A DNA stretch of 64,000 nt from Litorilinea aerophila (GCF_006569185.2 NZ_VIGC02000017.1:62001-126000), one strand, 5' to 3'; positions 12,641-21,672 are shown, numbered from the stretch's first letter. The notes: generated by a model not told the origin, from the letters alone. Translations and numbers: made by a program.

Positions 12641-14125
12641 TTACCGGGCCGTAGCGTCGCCGGCGGCCCGGTCGGCGGATGGGGTTAGCTCGTCGGCCAG
12701 GCCGGTGATGAGGGACCAGGCCTGCTCCACATGGCGGCGCTCGGTGTGGGTCTGGCCGATGCTCATGCGCAGGGTGAGCCGGCCATCCAACCGGGTGTGG
12801 GTCAGGTAGAGGCGCCCGCTGCGGTTGAGCCGATCCAGCAGTTGCTGGTTGATCTCGTCGCCCGCCCGGTGGCGGAAGCAGACCAGGTTGAGGGGGGCGG
12901 GCGTCGCCAGCTCGAAGCGGGGGTCAGCCTGGACCCAACGGGCGAATTCCTGGGCCAGGGCCACATGGCGGCGGATGTGGTGTTGCAGCCCCTGGACGCC
13001 GTAGTGGCGGATGACGAACCAGAGCTTCAGCGCCCGAAAGCGCCGCCCCAAGGGAATCTGCCAGTCCCGGTAGTCGATGACCGCGCCGGACTCGGTGGCC
13101 TGGTTGCGCAGGTACTCGGGCAGCACGCTCAGGGTGCGGATGAGCACCTGGCGATCCCGGACGTAGAAGCAGCTACAGTCGAAGTTGGTGAACATCCACT
13201 TGTGGGGGTTGAAGCAGTAGCTGTCGGCCAGCTCCAGCCCGTCGTGGATGTGGCGAAACTCGGGGCAGAGGGCCGCGGTGCCGGCCATGGCCCCATCCAC
13301 ATGGAGCCAGACGTTCTCCGCCTGGCAGATGCGGCCGATGGCGGGCAGGGGATCCACCGCGTGGGACGAGGTGGTGCCCACGGTGGCCGCCACAAAGCAG
13401 GGCACCAGCCCCCGGCGCCGGTCCTCCTGGATCTGACGGGCCAGGGCCTCGGGCTGCATGGAGAAGGTCTCGTCCACAGGGATCACGCGCAGGTTCTCCG
13501 CGCCCAGCCCCGCGATCTTCACCGCCTTCTCCACCGAGGAATGGGTCTGGGAAGAGACGTAGGCCACCAGGCGGCCGTCACAGCCCCGGGCGTTGCTCTC
13601 GAAGTGGGTGGCCCGCTCCCGGGCAGCCAGCAGGGCACAGAGGGACGCGCTGGAGGCCGAATCCTGGATGACACCGCCGCCGTTCGAGGTGGACAGGAAA
13701 TGGGCCGGCAGGTCCAACATCTGCACCAGCCAGTCCAGGACGTGGGTTTCCAGCTCGGTGCAGGCCGGGCTGGTGGCCCACAGCATGCCCTGCACGCCCA
13801 GCCCGGCGGAGAGGAGCTCGGCCAGGATGGAGGGTCCCGAGGCGTTGGCGGGGAAGAAGGCGAAGAAGTTGGGCGACTGCCAGTGGGTGATGCCGGGGAG
13901 GATCACCCGTTCCACATCCGCCAGGATGGCGTCGAATGGTTCGCCCTGTTGGGGCGGCTCCGCCGGCAGGGACGCCCGGATCTGGCCCGGCTCCACCTGG
14001 GCCAGGACAGGGAAGGACTCCACCCGCTCGTAGTAGTCCGCGATCCAGTCCACCACGGCCCGACCATAGCGGCGAAATTCCTCGGGCGTCATGTGATAGT
14101 GGTCACGATGGGTCGATTCATGCAT
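12641..14125 (-). CDS. Group II PLP-dependent aromatic-L-amino-acid decarboxylase
   Basis: The 494-residue protein aligns over its length with DOPA/tryptophan/phenylalanine decarboxylases (EC 4.1.1.28 type). Visible landmarks are SPNFFAFFPANASGPSILAE, WATSPACTELE, SSQTHSS with the PLP-stacking His195, HVDGAMAG with Asp277, FNPHKWMFTNFDCS with the PLP lysine Lys309, and VIDYRDWQIPLGRRFRALKL. Tyr338 in LPEYL is in the position of the catalytic-loop tyrosine that favours decarboxylation over the aldehyde-synthase reaction. The usual HVDAAYAG is changed to HVDGAMAG. The product would make arylalkylamines such as tryptamine or phenethylamine in the cytoplasm. Monocistronic by spacing. The end of the gene runs into CGCCGGGATTTA, the right-end sequence of the family 1 repeats. 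Confidence 0.9.
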   Translation of the reverse strand: MHESTHRDHYHMTPEEFRRYGRAVVDWIADYYERVESFPVLAQVEPGQIRASLPAEPPQQGEPFDAILADVERVILPGITHWQSPNFFAFFPANASGPSILAELLSAGLGVQGMLWATSPACTELETHVLDWLVQMLDLPAHFLSTSNGGGVIQDSASSASLCALLAARERATHFESNARGCDGRLVAYVSSQTHSSVEKAVKIAGLGAENLRVIPVDETFSMQPEALARQIQEDRRRGLVPCFVAATVGTTSSHAVDPLPAIGRICQAENVWLHVDGAMAGTAALCPEFRHIHDGLELADSYCFNPHKWMFTNFDCSCFYVRDRQVLIRTLSVLPEYLRNQATESGAVIDYRDWQIPLGRRFRALKLWFVIRHYGVQGLQHHIRRHVALAQEFARWVQADPRFELATPAPLNLVCFRHRAGDEINQQLLDRLNRSGRLYLTHTRLDGRLTLRMSIGQTHTERRHVEQAWSLITGLADELTPSADRAAGDATAR

Positions 14126-14295
14126 CTTGCGTTCTCTCTGTGTCCCTCAGCTATATCCCTCAGCTACCACCGATTGCAGCTGGGACTTAAGTCACAGCCC
14201 TGGAAGCGTCGGCTGTCTATACTGGCCCATGTCAAAGGATAACGGCACAGATCTGCCGGAAGTTAGAAAGGCAGCCACGCAGAAAGGAGACAATC

Positions 14296-14538
14296 ATGTC
14301 CCAGCCGACAGAAAGCATCGTCCTGGATGTCCGCACCATCGCTCCCCGGGAGCGCCACCCGCTGATCTTCAACACCTTCGACCGGCTGGCCGCCGGGGAG
14401 GGCTTCATCCTGGTCAACGACCATGATCCCAAGCCCCTCTTTTACCAGTTTTCCTTCGAGCGGGAGGGGCAGTTCACCTGGGAGTACCTGGAAGAGGGCC
14501 CTGAAGTCTGGCGGGTTCGCATCGGCAAGAGCCAGTAA
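14296..14538 (+). CDS. DUF2249 domain protein
   Basis: The 80-residue protein (LDVRTIAPRERHPLIFNTFD, GEGFILVNDHDPKPLFYQF, GQFTWEYLEEGPEVWRVRIG) is a complete DUF2249 domain, a small SirA/TusA-like fold often found near denitrification or respiratory genes. AAAGGAGA lies 7 bases before the ATG. It is divergent from the decarboxylase across 170 bases that presumably hold both promoters. The family's biochemical role is unknown. The nitrate-reductase operon in the same window fits its usual company but is 4 kb away and not co-transcribed. Confidence 0.8.
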   Translation: MSQPTESIVLDVRTIAPRERHPLIFNTFDRLAAGEGFILVNDHDPKPLFYQFSFEREGQFTWEYLEEGPEVWRVRIGKSQ

Positions 14539-14613
14539 ACTTCCTCCGGGTGCTGTCGGCGGCGTTGGCCTGCCGGCAGCACCCATCCCCCCGCCGACCA
14601 GCTCCGCTGTGGG

Positions 14614-16359
14614 TCAACTGATGCGACGGAGCTGATACCGAACCCCCTCGCAGGGATCGGCCAGATCCACCCGGATCAGGCCGCAGAGCCCCCGACGATT
14701 CTCATAGCCATAGGGGAAGTGGAGGATGTGATCCACCGCGCCGTCCACTTCCACCGTCACCACCTCCTCGCCCAGGCGGAAGGCCAGGGTCGCGTGGCGC
14801 TCGGCGATCTGGATCTCCACCTGGGTGGTCTCTCCCCAGCCCCCATCCCGCAGGTAGGGCACCAGCAGGGTCTTGTAGCCCACCAGGCCGGGTGTTGCCT
14901 CCTCCACCTGAAGACCGCTCTCCGCGTCCACCTGGAGGGCCAGGGTGTAGGGGTAGGGGCTGCCCTTAACCCGGGCCTGGACCTGAAAGCTGGCCGGCGT
15001 GGGGCCTGGTTCGATGGGGCCGATGGGGCGGGGATCTTCCTGGGCCAGCACCCGCAGTTCCGACCGGCCGGGCTCCTGGCGCACGGCCAACCCCAGGTTG
15101 TAGAAGCCTGGCTCGGCCAGGTGCCGCACGCTGGAGACAAAGTGAAAACGGCGGCCGACGCCAAAGGTGACGTCCACCAGCCCGAAACCGTCGTAACGGG
15201 GGGAGGGGAAGGCATTCAGGTGGGCGCTGTAGGGGCCCGCGTGGGCGATGGCCCGGTAGGTGGGATCGCCTTCGATGAGGGCCGTGGGCGCGCGGTCGGC
15301 CTCCTCTGGCGTCAGGGGGGAATCGTTGAAGCCGTTGAGGATGGCCACGGCCAGGAAGGCCATGGCCAGGTTGGCGTAGTGGCCATCGGCCGTGTAGGAC
15401 TCGTAGCCCACCCGGTAGGCAGGCGGCAACAGATTTTCCACTGGGCTGTAGGGGCCGTCCGGTCGCTGCCAGCGGAGGAAGGAGGCAAAGGCCCGGCGGG
15501 CGGCCTGACGGGCCTGCTCGCTCAGCGCCCCATCCCGCCCGGCCAGGAAGTTGGCGGCCAGGGTGAAGTAGGCACACTGGACGCCCAGGGTCCAGGTCTG
15601 GCCGGTGCTGCGATAGGCCGAGGCCAGGGAGCCATCCGAAAGCTGCACAGCCAGGCTCCGGCGCAGGCCGGTCACCATGAGCTCCTCCATGGCGGTACGC
15701 CACTGGCCATTGTAGCCATTGACCAGGATATCGGCCAGGTGGTAGCGGGTGAAGAGGTCGTAGGAGTTGGGATGTCCTGGCTCCTGGTAAAGGCCCATGT
15801 CCACCAGGATGTGGCTGGAGAAAAAGATCTCCAGCCAGCGGTCGATGTCGTCTAGCGTATAGCCGGAAAGCCCTTCCCGGATGCGCAGCCATTCACCGGA
15901 GAGCCAGACCATGGCCCAGTTGGAGGGCGGCTGGCTGGCAAAGGCATCTGGGATCTTCACGGCCGCGATGCGGCGGGCAAAGTCAGCCGAGCGTTCGTTG
16001 CCCTCGTCCAGCAAGATCCGGTAGGTCTTCAGAATGGGCGGCCAGAAGAAGTCCCGATGGTTGAGGCGGCGCACCGCGCCGGTAGCCCGGTGCATGGTGG
16101 AGGCGGTGGCCGGCAGGCTCGGGTCGGACACGTGGCGCAGGGAAGCGTCCAGCCCCCGGGCAGCGTTGTCCATGCGCCAGCTCCGGGCCACGGGTTCTCC
16201 CCTGGCGGCCAGCACTGCCTGGCAGAGGGCATGATAGGGTGTGCCGTATTGGGTCGGCTCGGCGAAGAAGGGGTCGATCAGCTCGCCGGATGGCTGCAGG
16301 TAGGGCGTGTAACTGTCCACGGCGGCGGTTAAGACCTGGAGCGGTGTGGGTGGTGTCAT
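14614..16359 (-). CDS. Probable (alpha/alpha)-toroid carbohydrate-active enzyme
   Basis: The 581-residue protein lacks a signal peptide. Residues about 40-370 are helix-rich with repeated aromatic and small-residue pairs (SNWAMVWLSGEWLRI, HPNSYDLFTRYHLADILVNGYNGQW, YTADGHYANLAMAFLAV), typical of incomplete alpha/alpha toroids such as polysaccharide lyases and DUF2264-type enzymes. Residues about 400-581 look like a beta-sandwich (GVGRRFHFVSSVRHL, YTLALQVDAESGLQVEE, FPYGYENRRGLCGLIRVDL). The Asn-His-Tyr residues in the toroid are candidate lyase residues, but I cannot assign a family or substrate. GGATAGGCC precedes the ATG at 16359. The upstream enolase-superfamily gene, 68 bases away, could process its product, suggesting uronic or acid sugar degradation. 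Confidence 0.6.
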   Translation of the reverse strand: MTPPTPLQVLTAAVDSYTPYLQPSGELIDPFFAEPTQYGTPYHALCQAVLAARGEPVARSWRMDNAARGLDASLRHVSDPSLPATASTMHRATGAVRRLNHRDFFWPPILKTYRILLDEGNERSADFARRIAAVKIPDAFASQPPSNWAMVWLSGEWLRIREGLSGYTLDDIDRWLEIFFSSHILVDMGLYQEPGHPNSYDLFTRYHLADILVNGYNGQWRTAMEELMVTGLRRSLAVQLSDGSLASAYRSTGQTWTLGVQCAYFTLAANFLAGRDGALSEQARQAARRAFASFLRWQRPDGPYSPVENLLPPAYRVGYESYTADGHYANLAMAFLAVAILNGFNDSPLTPEEADRAPTALIEGDPTYRAIAHAGPYSAHLNAFPSPRYDGFGLVDVTFGVGRRFHFVSSVRHLAEPGFYNLGLAVRQEPGRSELRVLAQEDPRPIGPIEPGPTPASFQVQARVKGSPYPYTLALQVDAESGLQVEEATPGLVGYKTLLVPYLRDGGWGETTQVEIQIAERHATLAFRLGEEVVTVEVDGAVDHILHFPYGYENRRGLCGLIRVDLADPCEGVRYQLRRIS

Positions 16360-16427
16360 GGCCTATCCTTTCTCTGTCTGCCGGGAACGGATGATGCAAA
16401 TCCAGGGATGCTCCTTGGTGCCGGCTC

Positions 16428-17597
16428 TCACGGCGACGGCAGCCAGATGGACGACCGTTGGGCCTGGCGGCTCAAGTCCCGCAGGGCCTCCTCATCGGGC
16501 TCGACGCCGATGCCCGGCCGGTCAGTCAGGTGGACGGCGCCGCCGTACTCCATCTGGGCCTTGTGGGGGAAGAGGAGCGATTCGTCGGTGAACTGGCTGC
16601 CGTTGAGGGCAGCCGGCCCGTTGAAGCCAAAGGCCAGGGCCACCTGGCAGACGGCCACCTTGGTGAGGAAGCCATCGGTGAGGCCGCTGACCAGCAGGGG
16701 CAGGCCGGCTGCGGCGGCCACGCCCATCTGCTGGAGGGTAGGCCAGATGCCACCGCTGCGGGTCACTTTGATGACCAGGTAATCCACCAGGCCGGCCGCG
16801 GCGTAGTGGAAGAAATCGGCCGGGCTGACGCTGGCCTCGTCCACCGCCAGGGGGATGGCCGTGCTCTGGCGCAGGGCGCGCATCTGGTGGAACTGGTCGG
16901 CGGGCAGGGGCTGCTCCAGCACATCCACGCCGATGGCCTCGAAGGCCTGGGCCACCCGCCGGGCCGCGTGGAGTTCGAAGCCCTGGTTGGCATCAGCCCA
17001 GAGAAAGCCCCCCGGCTCGATCTCCGCCCGTACCGTCTCCGCCACCTCGATGTCCGTCTCCGGGGCCACCGCGGCCTTGAAATTAAAGTGGATGAAGCCT
17101 TCAGCCTTGCCCGCGGCCATCTCGCTGCGGATGGATGCAGCGTCATGGCCGGTCAGGGTGTAGCTCAGGGCCACGGTGTCCCGTTGGTCGCTGCCGCCCA
17201 GGAAGGCGCGCAGGGTCATGTTGGCGGCTTTGGCGCAGAGGTCATGGACGGCCATGTCCACCGCGGCCTTGGCGATGGGCTGGCCGGTGCTGGGCCCCCG
17301 GCCGATGGCCCGGAAGAGGCGGCGCTGGAGCTCCCAGCGATCGGTCACCGGCAGGCCGACGATGGCCGGGGCCAGATGGTGGCGAATGGTGGAAGCCACC
17401 GTCTCCAGGGTCTCGTAGGACCACTGGGGGACGGGGCGGCCTTCGCCCCAGCCCACATGGCCCTCGCTGTCGGTGATCTTGACGAAGACGTGGGGGGCGG
17501 TGCCGCCTGCCGAACCGGCTGAGCCGGAGGCAAAGGTAAAGGTCCGGATCATGGGCAGGCGCACGGGGAAGACTTCGATCTGTTGAATCGTGGCCAT
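16428..17597 (-). CDS. Enolase-superfamily mandelate racemase/muconate lactonizing enzyme
   Basis: The 389-residue protein has the capping domain (TFTFASGSAG, GWGEGRPVPQWSYET) and barrel of the muconate-cycloisomerase subgroup. Metal ligands are Asp202 (ADANQG), Glu228 (LEQPL) and Asp253 (AVDEA), and the second-half catalytic lysine is Lys277 (VIKVTRSGG). On the other side, the usual K-x-K reads N-F-K (Asn172, Lys174), so only one of the two lysines remains. The function could be epimerisation, cycloisomerisation or dehydration of a carboxylate substrate. It sits upstream of the toroid enzyme on the same strand with a 68-base gap, a likely two-gene unit. Start at ATG 17597 with AGGAA upstream. 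Confidence 0.85.
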   Translation of the reverse strand: MATIQQIEVFPVRLPMIRTFTFASGSAGSAGGTAPHVFVKITDSEGHVGWGEGRPVPQWSYETLETVASTIRHHLAPAIVGLPVTDRWELQRRLFRAIGRGPSTGQPIAKAAVDMAVHDLCAKAANMTLRAFLGGSDQRDTVALSYTLTGHDAASIRSEMAAGKAEGFIHFNFKAAVAPETDIEVAETVRAEIEPGGFLWADANQGFELHAARRVAQAFEAIGVDVLEQPLPADQFHQMRALRQSTAIPLAVDEASVSPADFFHYAAAGLVDYLVIKVTRSGGIWPTLQQMGVAAAAGLPLLVSGLTDGFLTKVAVCQVALAFGFNGPAALNGSQFTDESLLFPHKAQMEYGGAVHLTDRPGIGVEPDEEALRDLSRQAQRSSIWLPSP

Positions 17598-17743
17598 CGT
17601 TCAGGTTTCCTGCAAGAGAGATGGCGGCAACAGGCCTCAAAGCCCTGTCGCCAGAGGCTGGATCTCGTCCGTGTATGTGGGTGGCGCCCGACATTCCATC
17701 GCCATCAGGGGGCGCCTGGGCTCCCCTTGCGCGCCAGCCGGAT

Positions 17744-18244
17744 TCAGGCGGCCACCGGCTGGGGCGGGGTCGGTGGGATGACGTTCACCTGGTCAGGGGC
17801 AAAATCGCCGGGCGCCGGCGACCTCCAGGGGCCAGACGGGAGGTGTTCGGGCTGGGGCCCCGCCCCTTCGGCAGCCGGGCGCTCCTGGCCCTCTGTCTCG
17901 CCCAGGGGCGGCAGTCCCCAGGCCTGGCGCGCCCGGTCACACAGCTCGTTGCGGCGGCCATCCTGGCCGGAGATGGTGAACTCCCGGCAGACCGAAGGGC
18001 GACGCTCGTAGATGGCACACCGGACGCAGCGGCCGATTTCCCCTTCCAGGGCAATACAGCGGGGGTGGGGCTGCTCCGTGCCCCGCATGGCCCGGCGCCA
18101 GGGGCTCACCTGGACGGTCAACGCGACGGGGACTGTGCCCCCCTCCACGTCATCCCCTTCCCCCCAGTAAAACGACACCCGAAAGTACGCACAACAGGCT
18201 CCACAGCTCAGGCAAGGATTTGCTTCAGTCGTCCATGTGGCCAT
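17744..18244 (-). CDS. YkgJ-type cysteine-cluster (CxxCxxCC) protein
   Basis: The CLSCGACC motif (residues about 11-18 from the chosen start) plus [17 protein letters not shown] define the YkgJ/zinc- or iron-chelating cysteine-cluster family. Start ATG 18244 is chosen because the cluster normally lies close to the N-terminus; an in-frame ATG at 18295 would add 17 residues, and neither has a strong ribosome-binding site. The last 50 residues are proline-rich and low in order. Possible oxidoreductase or metal-binding protein; no pathway context. The gap to the enolase gene (17598-17743) shows nothing notable. Confidence 0.75.
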   Translation of the reverse strand: MATWTTEANPCLSCGACCAYFRVSFYWGEGDDVEGGTVPVALTVQVSPWRRAMRGTEQPHPRCIALEGEIGRCVRCAIYERRPSVCREFTISGQDGRRNELCDRARQAWGLPPLGETEGQERPAAEGAGPQPEHLPSGPWRSPAPGDFAPDQVNVIPPTPPQPVAA

Positions 18245-18460
18245 AGACAGAGACAAACGAGTGCCAATGACAGTCTGCCAATGACGGTTTGTCAACAGCC
18301 GATCCCAGCCCTGGGCGAATGTGGGCGCCAGGGCACAAGGTCGATCATATCATGGCCTGGATGCTGTCACAACATTGGGGAGTGCGCGGGTGTAATCCAA
18401 AAAGATCGGGGGGCAGAGCCTTCCCTACCCCCCTGTCATGCCAGGATGCGCCCGGACCAG
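18245..18460. other. Gene-free stretch, nothing recognised
   Basis: This sequence between the YkgJ-family start and repeat element B holds no convincing reading frame, no clear hairpin and no motif I can name. It is likely to contain the YkgJ-gene promoter on the minus strand. Confidence 0.4.
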
Positions 18461-18565
18461 TACAGTCTGGCGTCAATATCCCGGATCCCGGCAGAAATTC
18501 CGGGTGCCCTCTGGGTACCCTACCTCTGGTGGGAACTGTCGGCGAATTTCTGCCGGAATTTACTA
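18461..18565. repeat. Dispersed element family 1, copy B
   Basis: It starts TACAGTCTGGCGTCAATAT and ends TGCCGGAATTTACTA. The inverted repeat GGCAGAAATTC (18490-18500) / GAATTTCTGCC (18544-18554) encloses CGGGTGCCCTCTGGG and CCTCTGGTGG, both also found in copies A or C. Its last three bases, CTA, are the complement of the TAG stop of the nrfD-like gene. Confidence 0.8.
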
Positions 18566-19771
18566 ATGGGACTGCTGGTAGCGCAGCTCGACGCCCACAG
18601 CCACTTTGGTCAACAGGGTGAAGACCCACGCGCCCAGGGCCCAAATGCCCAGGGTGACCGTCCACTCGACCCAGGTGGGCGAATATTCGACAAAAATGCG
18701 TCCCCAGGGTTCGGGGACGAAGCCCGGCACGATCAGCCCCATGCCCTTCTCAATCCAGATGCCCACGAAGAGGAGGGCCGAGCAGGCCAGCAGCACCGGT
18801 CTGCGCCGGCGCAGCGCGGGGACGGTCAGTACGGCGGTGGCCACGGCAGTCAGGCCCAGCGAAGTCCACATCCACGGGACCAGGGCGCTGTGTCCATCCA
18901 GCCCGAAGAAGAGGTAGATGGCGCTCTTGCTATGCTCTGTGGGCCAGTAGAACTCCTTGAACATCTCAGAGACCAGCATGATGAGGTTCACCTGGGCTGC
19001 GCCGGTGACCACCAGGCTCAGTTTCTGGATGGTGCTCGCGGTGATGGTGTAGGGCGTGGTGCGGTTGATGACCGTCAGGATCAGGATCATCAGCGCCGGG
19101 CCGGCCGCGAAGGCAGAAGCCAGAAAGCGGGGGCCCAACAGGGACGAATTCCAGAAGGGCCGGGCTGGCAGGCCTGCGTAGAGGAAGGCCGTGACCAGGT
19201 GGATGCCCACGGCCCAGAAGAGGGAGAGCACCACGCCCGGCAGGTAGACCCTGGGGTTGGGCTTGCGTCCCTGGTAGTGATGGTAGAGGATGTAAAAGGG
19301 CACGGTCAGGTTGATGACGAGGTAGACGTTGAGCACAATCACGTCCCAGGTGAGCATGGAGCGGGGCCAGTTGAAGATGCCAATGATGGGGATCATGTGC
19401 CAGAGGCGAGCCGGCCCGCCCATGTCCACAACCACAAAGGCCAGGCACATGATGAGCGCGGCCACAGCCATGCCTTCCCCAAAGAGTACCGCTCGCACGA
19501 AGTCCGTATCCTGGAAGACGTAGGTGGGCAGGACCAGCATGAGCGCCGCCGCCGCCACGCCGACCAGGAAGGTGAAATTGGAGATGTAGAGCCCCCAGCT
19601 CACATAGTCGTACATGCCGGTCACGATCAGCCCTTCCCGGAGCTGCACACTGTAGGCATACGCGCCCAGGAGCATCAGAAAGGTCAGGAAGCCCATCCAA
19701 AGGTGGTAACCCAGGCTACCGGCGGTGACGTTGTCCAGGGCATCGCGGAAAAAAGCCCCCACGGTTCGCAT
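18563..19771 (-). CDS. nrfD: NrfD-like membrane quinol-oxidoreductase subunit
   Basis: The 402-residue protein is almost wholly hydrophobic, with about ten predicted membrane helices (for example GSLGYHLWMGFLTFLMLLG, VSWGLYISNFTFLVGVAAAALML, TLGIWALGAWVFTLL). It matches the NrfD/PsrC/DmsC-type family, including the early SWGLYISNF segment. Such subunits bind menaquinol and pass electrons to an Fe-S partner, which is encoded 18 bases upstream in the same operon. It is the last gene of the nap operon, so it is the likely entry point of electrons from the quinone pool. AGGGAGGAGGAGGGAG precedes the ATG at 19771. The stop codon is provided by repeat element B. Confidence 0.88.
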   Translation of the reverse strand: MRTVGAFFRDALDNVTAGSLGYHLWMGFLTFLMLLGAYAYSVQLREGLIVTGMYDYVSWGLYISNFTFLVGVAAAALMLVLPTYVFQDTDFVRAVLFGEGMAVAALIMCLAFVVVDMGGPARLWHMIPIIGIFNWPRSMLTWDVIVLNVYLVINLTVPFYILYHHYQGRKPNPRVYLPGVVLSLFWAVGIHLVTAFLYAGLPARPFWNSSLLGPRFLASAFAAGPALMILILTVINRTTPYTITASTIQKLSLVVTGAAQVNLIMLVSEMFKEFYWPTEHSKSAIYLFFGLDGHSALVPWMWTSLGLTAVATAVLTVPALRRRRPVLLACSALLFVGIWIEKGMGLIVPGFVPEPWGRIFVEYSPTWVEWTVTLGIWALGAWVFTLLTKVAVGVELRYQQSH

Positions 19772-19789
19772 TCGCTCCCTCCTCCTCCC

Positions 19790-21016
19790 TCAGTCCATGT
19801 AGTACCAGAACTTGGGCTCGGTACCCAGATCTTCTTTAAGGCGGAAGACCTTTTTATTCTCCAGGATCCAGCGAATTTCGCTGTTGGGGTCCAGGAGGTT
19901 GCCAAAGACCCGGGCGCCGGTGGGGCAGGCTTCCACGCAGGCGGGCAGGCGCCCCTGGCGGGTGCGCTGGATGCAAAAGGTGCATTTTTCCATCACCCCC
20001 TTCTTGCGCAGGCGGTTGCCCAGGTAGTGCTGGTTGAGATTGACCTCATCTTCAGGGATGTGGGGGGTCTTCCAGTTGAAGCGGCGACCGTCGTAGGGAC
20101 AGGCGGCCTGGCAGTAGCGGCAGCCGATGCACCAGTCGTAGTCCACCACCACGATGCCATCCTCTTCCCGCCAGGTGGCCTGCACAGGGCACACTTCCAC
20201 GCAGGGCGGGTTGTCGCAGTGGAAGCACTGGGTGCCCACATACATGTGCCCTTCCGCCGGCACTTCGTGGTAGAAGGAATCGTCGGCCCGCTCCATGCTG
20301 AACTCGCTACCCGGGATCTCGTGGATGCGGATGTAGCGCATATCGGTGCTGCGATCCTGGTTGTTCTCCTGGACACAGGCCTTGACGCACTCCAGGTAGC
20401 CGCGGCACTTGGAGATGTTGAAGGCATAGCCATAGAGCACATTCTCACGGGGCCCCTCCATGGAGATCTCAGGACGGGTGCCCGTTTCCAGTTCGTAGAG
20501 CCGCTCCAGCCGCTGGATGGTCTCCCGCTTCTCTTCGTCGGTCATCAGGCGGTAATTGCGTTTGAAGTACTCCTCCAGCTTGAGCTCGGCCATCTCCCGG
20601 GCATGTTCGTCTCCCCGGGCGAAGGGGAGCAGGGGCGTGCAGGCCGCCTGCAGAAAGCCGAAGCCCAGCACCATGCCCATGGCCAACAGCTTGATGGCAG
20701 TGCGCCGATCCACCTGGCGACTCAAGAGATGCTCCAGGCGGGATTGGGTGGGCGGCTCGTGGGCAGGCAATTCGACCCCGGCCGTCGCCTCGGCCTCATC
20801 GCCCAGGTTGAACATCCGCTTCAGCTCGTCCCACGTGTAGGGCCTGGCTTCCTGGGGCACCTGGGCCACGTCCACATCATCGACCTGGTATTTGGAGAAC
20901 ATGCGGCGCACCAGGTCACGCACGCCGATCTCCTCGGCGCTGGGTCGGGGGTTGCCGGGGCCTTCGCCGGCAGGGATCCACCCCGGGGTTTCCTCAGGTC
21001 GCTTGGCTGTTCCCAT
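19790..21016 (-). CDS. NrfC/PsrB-like ferredoxin subunit with internal Tat-type segment
   Basis: The start ATG 21016 lies 7 bases after GGAGA; a second ATG at 21022 overlaps the upstream stop. The 408-residue protein has an unusual N-terminal 100 residues (acidic, no membrane helix), then DRRTAIKLLAMGMVLGFGFLQAAC (103-126), a Tat-like twin arginine, hydrophobic helix and lipobox-like LQAAC. Ferredoxin cysteine clusters follow: C204/C210/C214, C264/C267/C272/C276, C296/C299/C302/C306 and C345/C348/C360/C364. The first cluster has Tyr207 where the second cysteine normally sits, so it may bind [3Fe-4S] or none. It would carry electrons from NrfD to the multiheme cytochromes, on the outer face if the Tat segment acts as an anchor. 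It sits between the tetraheme lipoprotein gene and nrfD in a tight operon. Confidence 0.85.
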   Translation of the reverse strand: MGTAKRPEETPGWIPAGEGPGNPRPSAEEIGVRDLVRRMFSKYQVDDVDVAQVPQEARPYTWDELKRMFNLGDEAEATAGVELPAHEPPTQSRLEHLLSRQVDRRTAIKLLAMGMVLGFGFLQAACTPLLPFARGDEHAREMAELKLEEYFKRNYRLMTDEEKRETIQRLERLYELETGTRPEISMEGPRENVLYGYAFNISKCRGYLECVKACVQENNQDRSTDMRYIRIHEIPGSEFSMERADDSFYHEVPAEGHMYVGTQCFHCDNPPCVEVCPVQATWREEDGIVVVDYDWCIGCRYCQAACPYDGRRFNWKTPHIPEDEVNLNQHYLGNRLRKKGVMEKCTFCIQRTRQGRLPACVEACPTGARVFGNLLDPNSEIRWILENKKVFRLKEDLGTEPKFWYYMD

Positions 21017-21018
21017 CT

Positions 21019-21672
21019 TCATTCTCCTTCCTGGTACTGCTTCGGCGGTACGGCCGGCCAGCGAACATCCCACTGGGGCTGGTGCGGGTTGTGACAATCG
21101 ACACACCCCTGCATCACCCGGGGCGGTGCCCAACCCTGGACCTGTTTGCCATGGGCCCCGCCCAGCCAATCCTCGAACTGGGTGGCGTGACACTGGGCAC
21201 AGACCCCATAGCTGGCATCAAACGCCACGCTCTGCCCGGTCAGGGTCTGCAGGGTATCCATGTCGCCATCCACCTGATGACAGGTGGCGCAGGTCATGGT
21301 GGCCTGGTTCGCGTGGTCGAGGGTGATGTCCCAATGGTTCAGGCGTCCCTCCACCTCACTTTGGCTGCGGAGCGCCTCCAATGGCTGGACATGGCACTGG
21401 GAACAGGGGAACGCCGTCAGGTCATCGGTGCGCGTGAGCACATACACCTCACCGGGCACCTCGTCCTCCGCGCCGGCAGGCAGCTGCAGCAACTGATACC
21501 GTTCGGTGGCCAGCGCCGGCAGGCGGCTCACGTCCGGGGTCACGGGGGCATCGGCGTGGTGCAAAACGTCTTCCAGCCGGGACTCCCGTAGCGGCGCCTG
21601 GGCCCCGGAGCAGGCGCCCAGCCAGAGGGCCGCCATCAGGGCAGCCAGCAGCCACACACGCTTCTTCGTCAT
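21019..21672 (-). CDS. Tetraheme c-type cytochrome lipoprotein
   Basis: The start ATG 21672 is set by GAGGAGG upstream and by a 4-base ATGA overlap with the previous gene. The 217-residue product begins MTKKRVWLLAALMAALWLG followed by AC, a lipoprotein signal with the lipobox cysteine near residue 21. Four CxxCH heme motifs follow: CSQCH, CATCH, CAQCH and CVDCH, with spare histidines for bis-His coordination. It should sit on the outside of the membrane and relay electrons between the NrfC-like protein and the NapB-like cytochrome. It does not resemble the NapC/NirT quinol oxidase family, which has a single N-terminal anchor of a different type. Confidence 0.85.
   Translation of the reverse strand: MTKKRVWLLAALMAALWLGACSGAQAPLRESRLEDVLHHADAPVTPDVSRLPALATERYQLLQLPAGAEDEVPGEVYVLTRTDDLTAFPCSQCHVQPLEALRSQSEVEGRLNHWDITLDHANQATMTCATCHQVDGDMDTLQTLTGQSVAFDASYGVCAQCHATQFEDWLGGAHGKQVQGWAPPRVMQGCVDCHNPHQPQWDVRWPAVPPKQYQEGE

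Noticed and set aside
17621-21094. Plus-strand open frame of 1157 codons opposite the YkgJ and nap genes
   Set aside because: It is antisense to genes with clear heme, Fe-S and membrane motifs. It reads as low-complexity His/Gly/Gln-rich sequence, typical of the complement of high-GC coding DNA, and crosses a repeat element.
21019-21672. NapC/NirT-type quinol dehydrogenase
   Set aside because: It has a lipoprotein signal and four CxxCH motifs but not the NapC-type N-terminal anchor and heme spacing.
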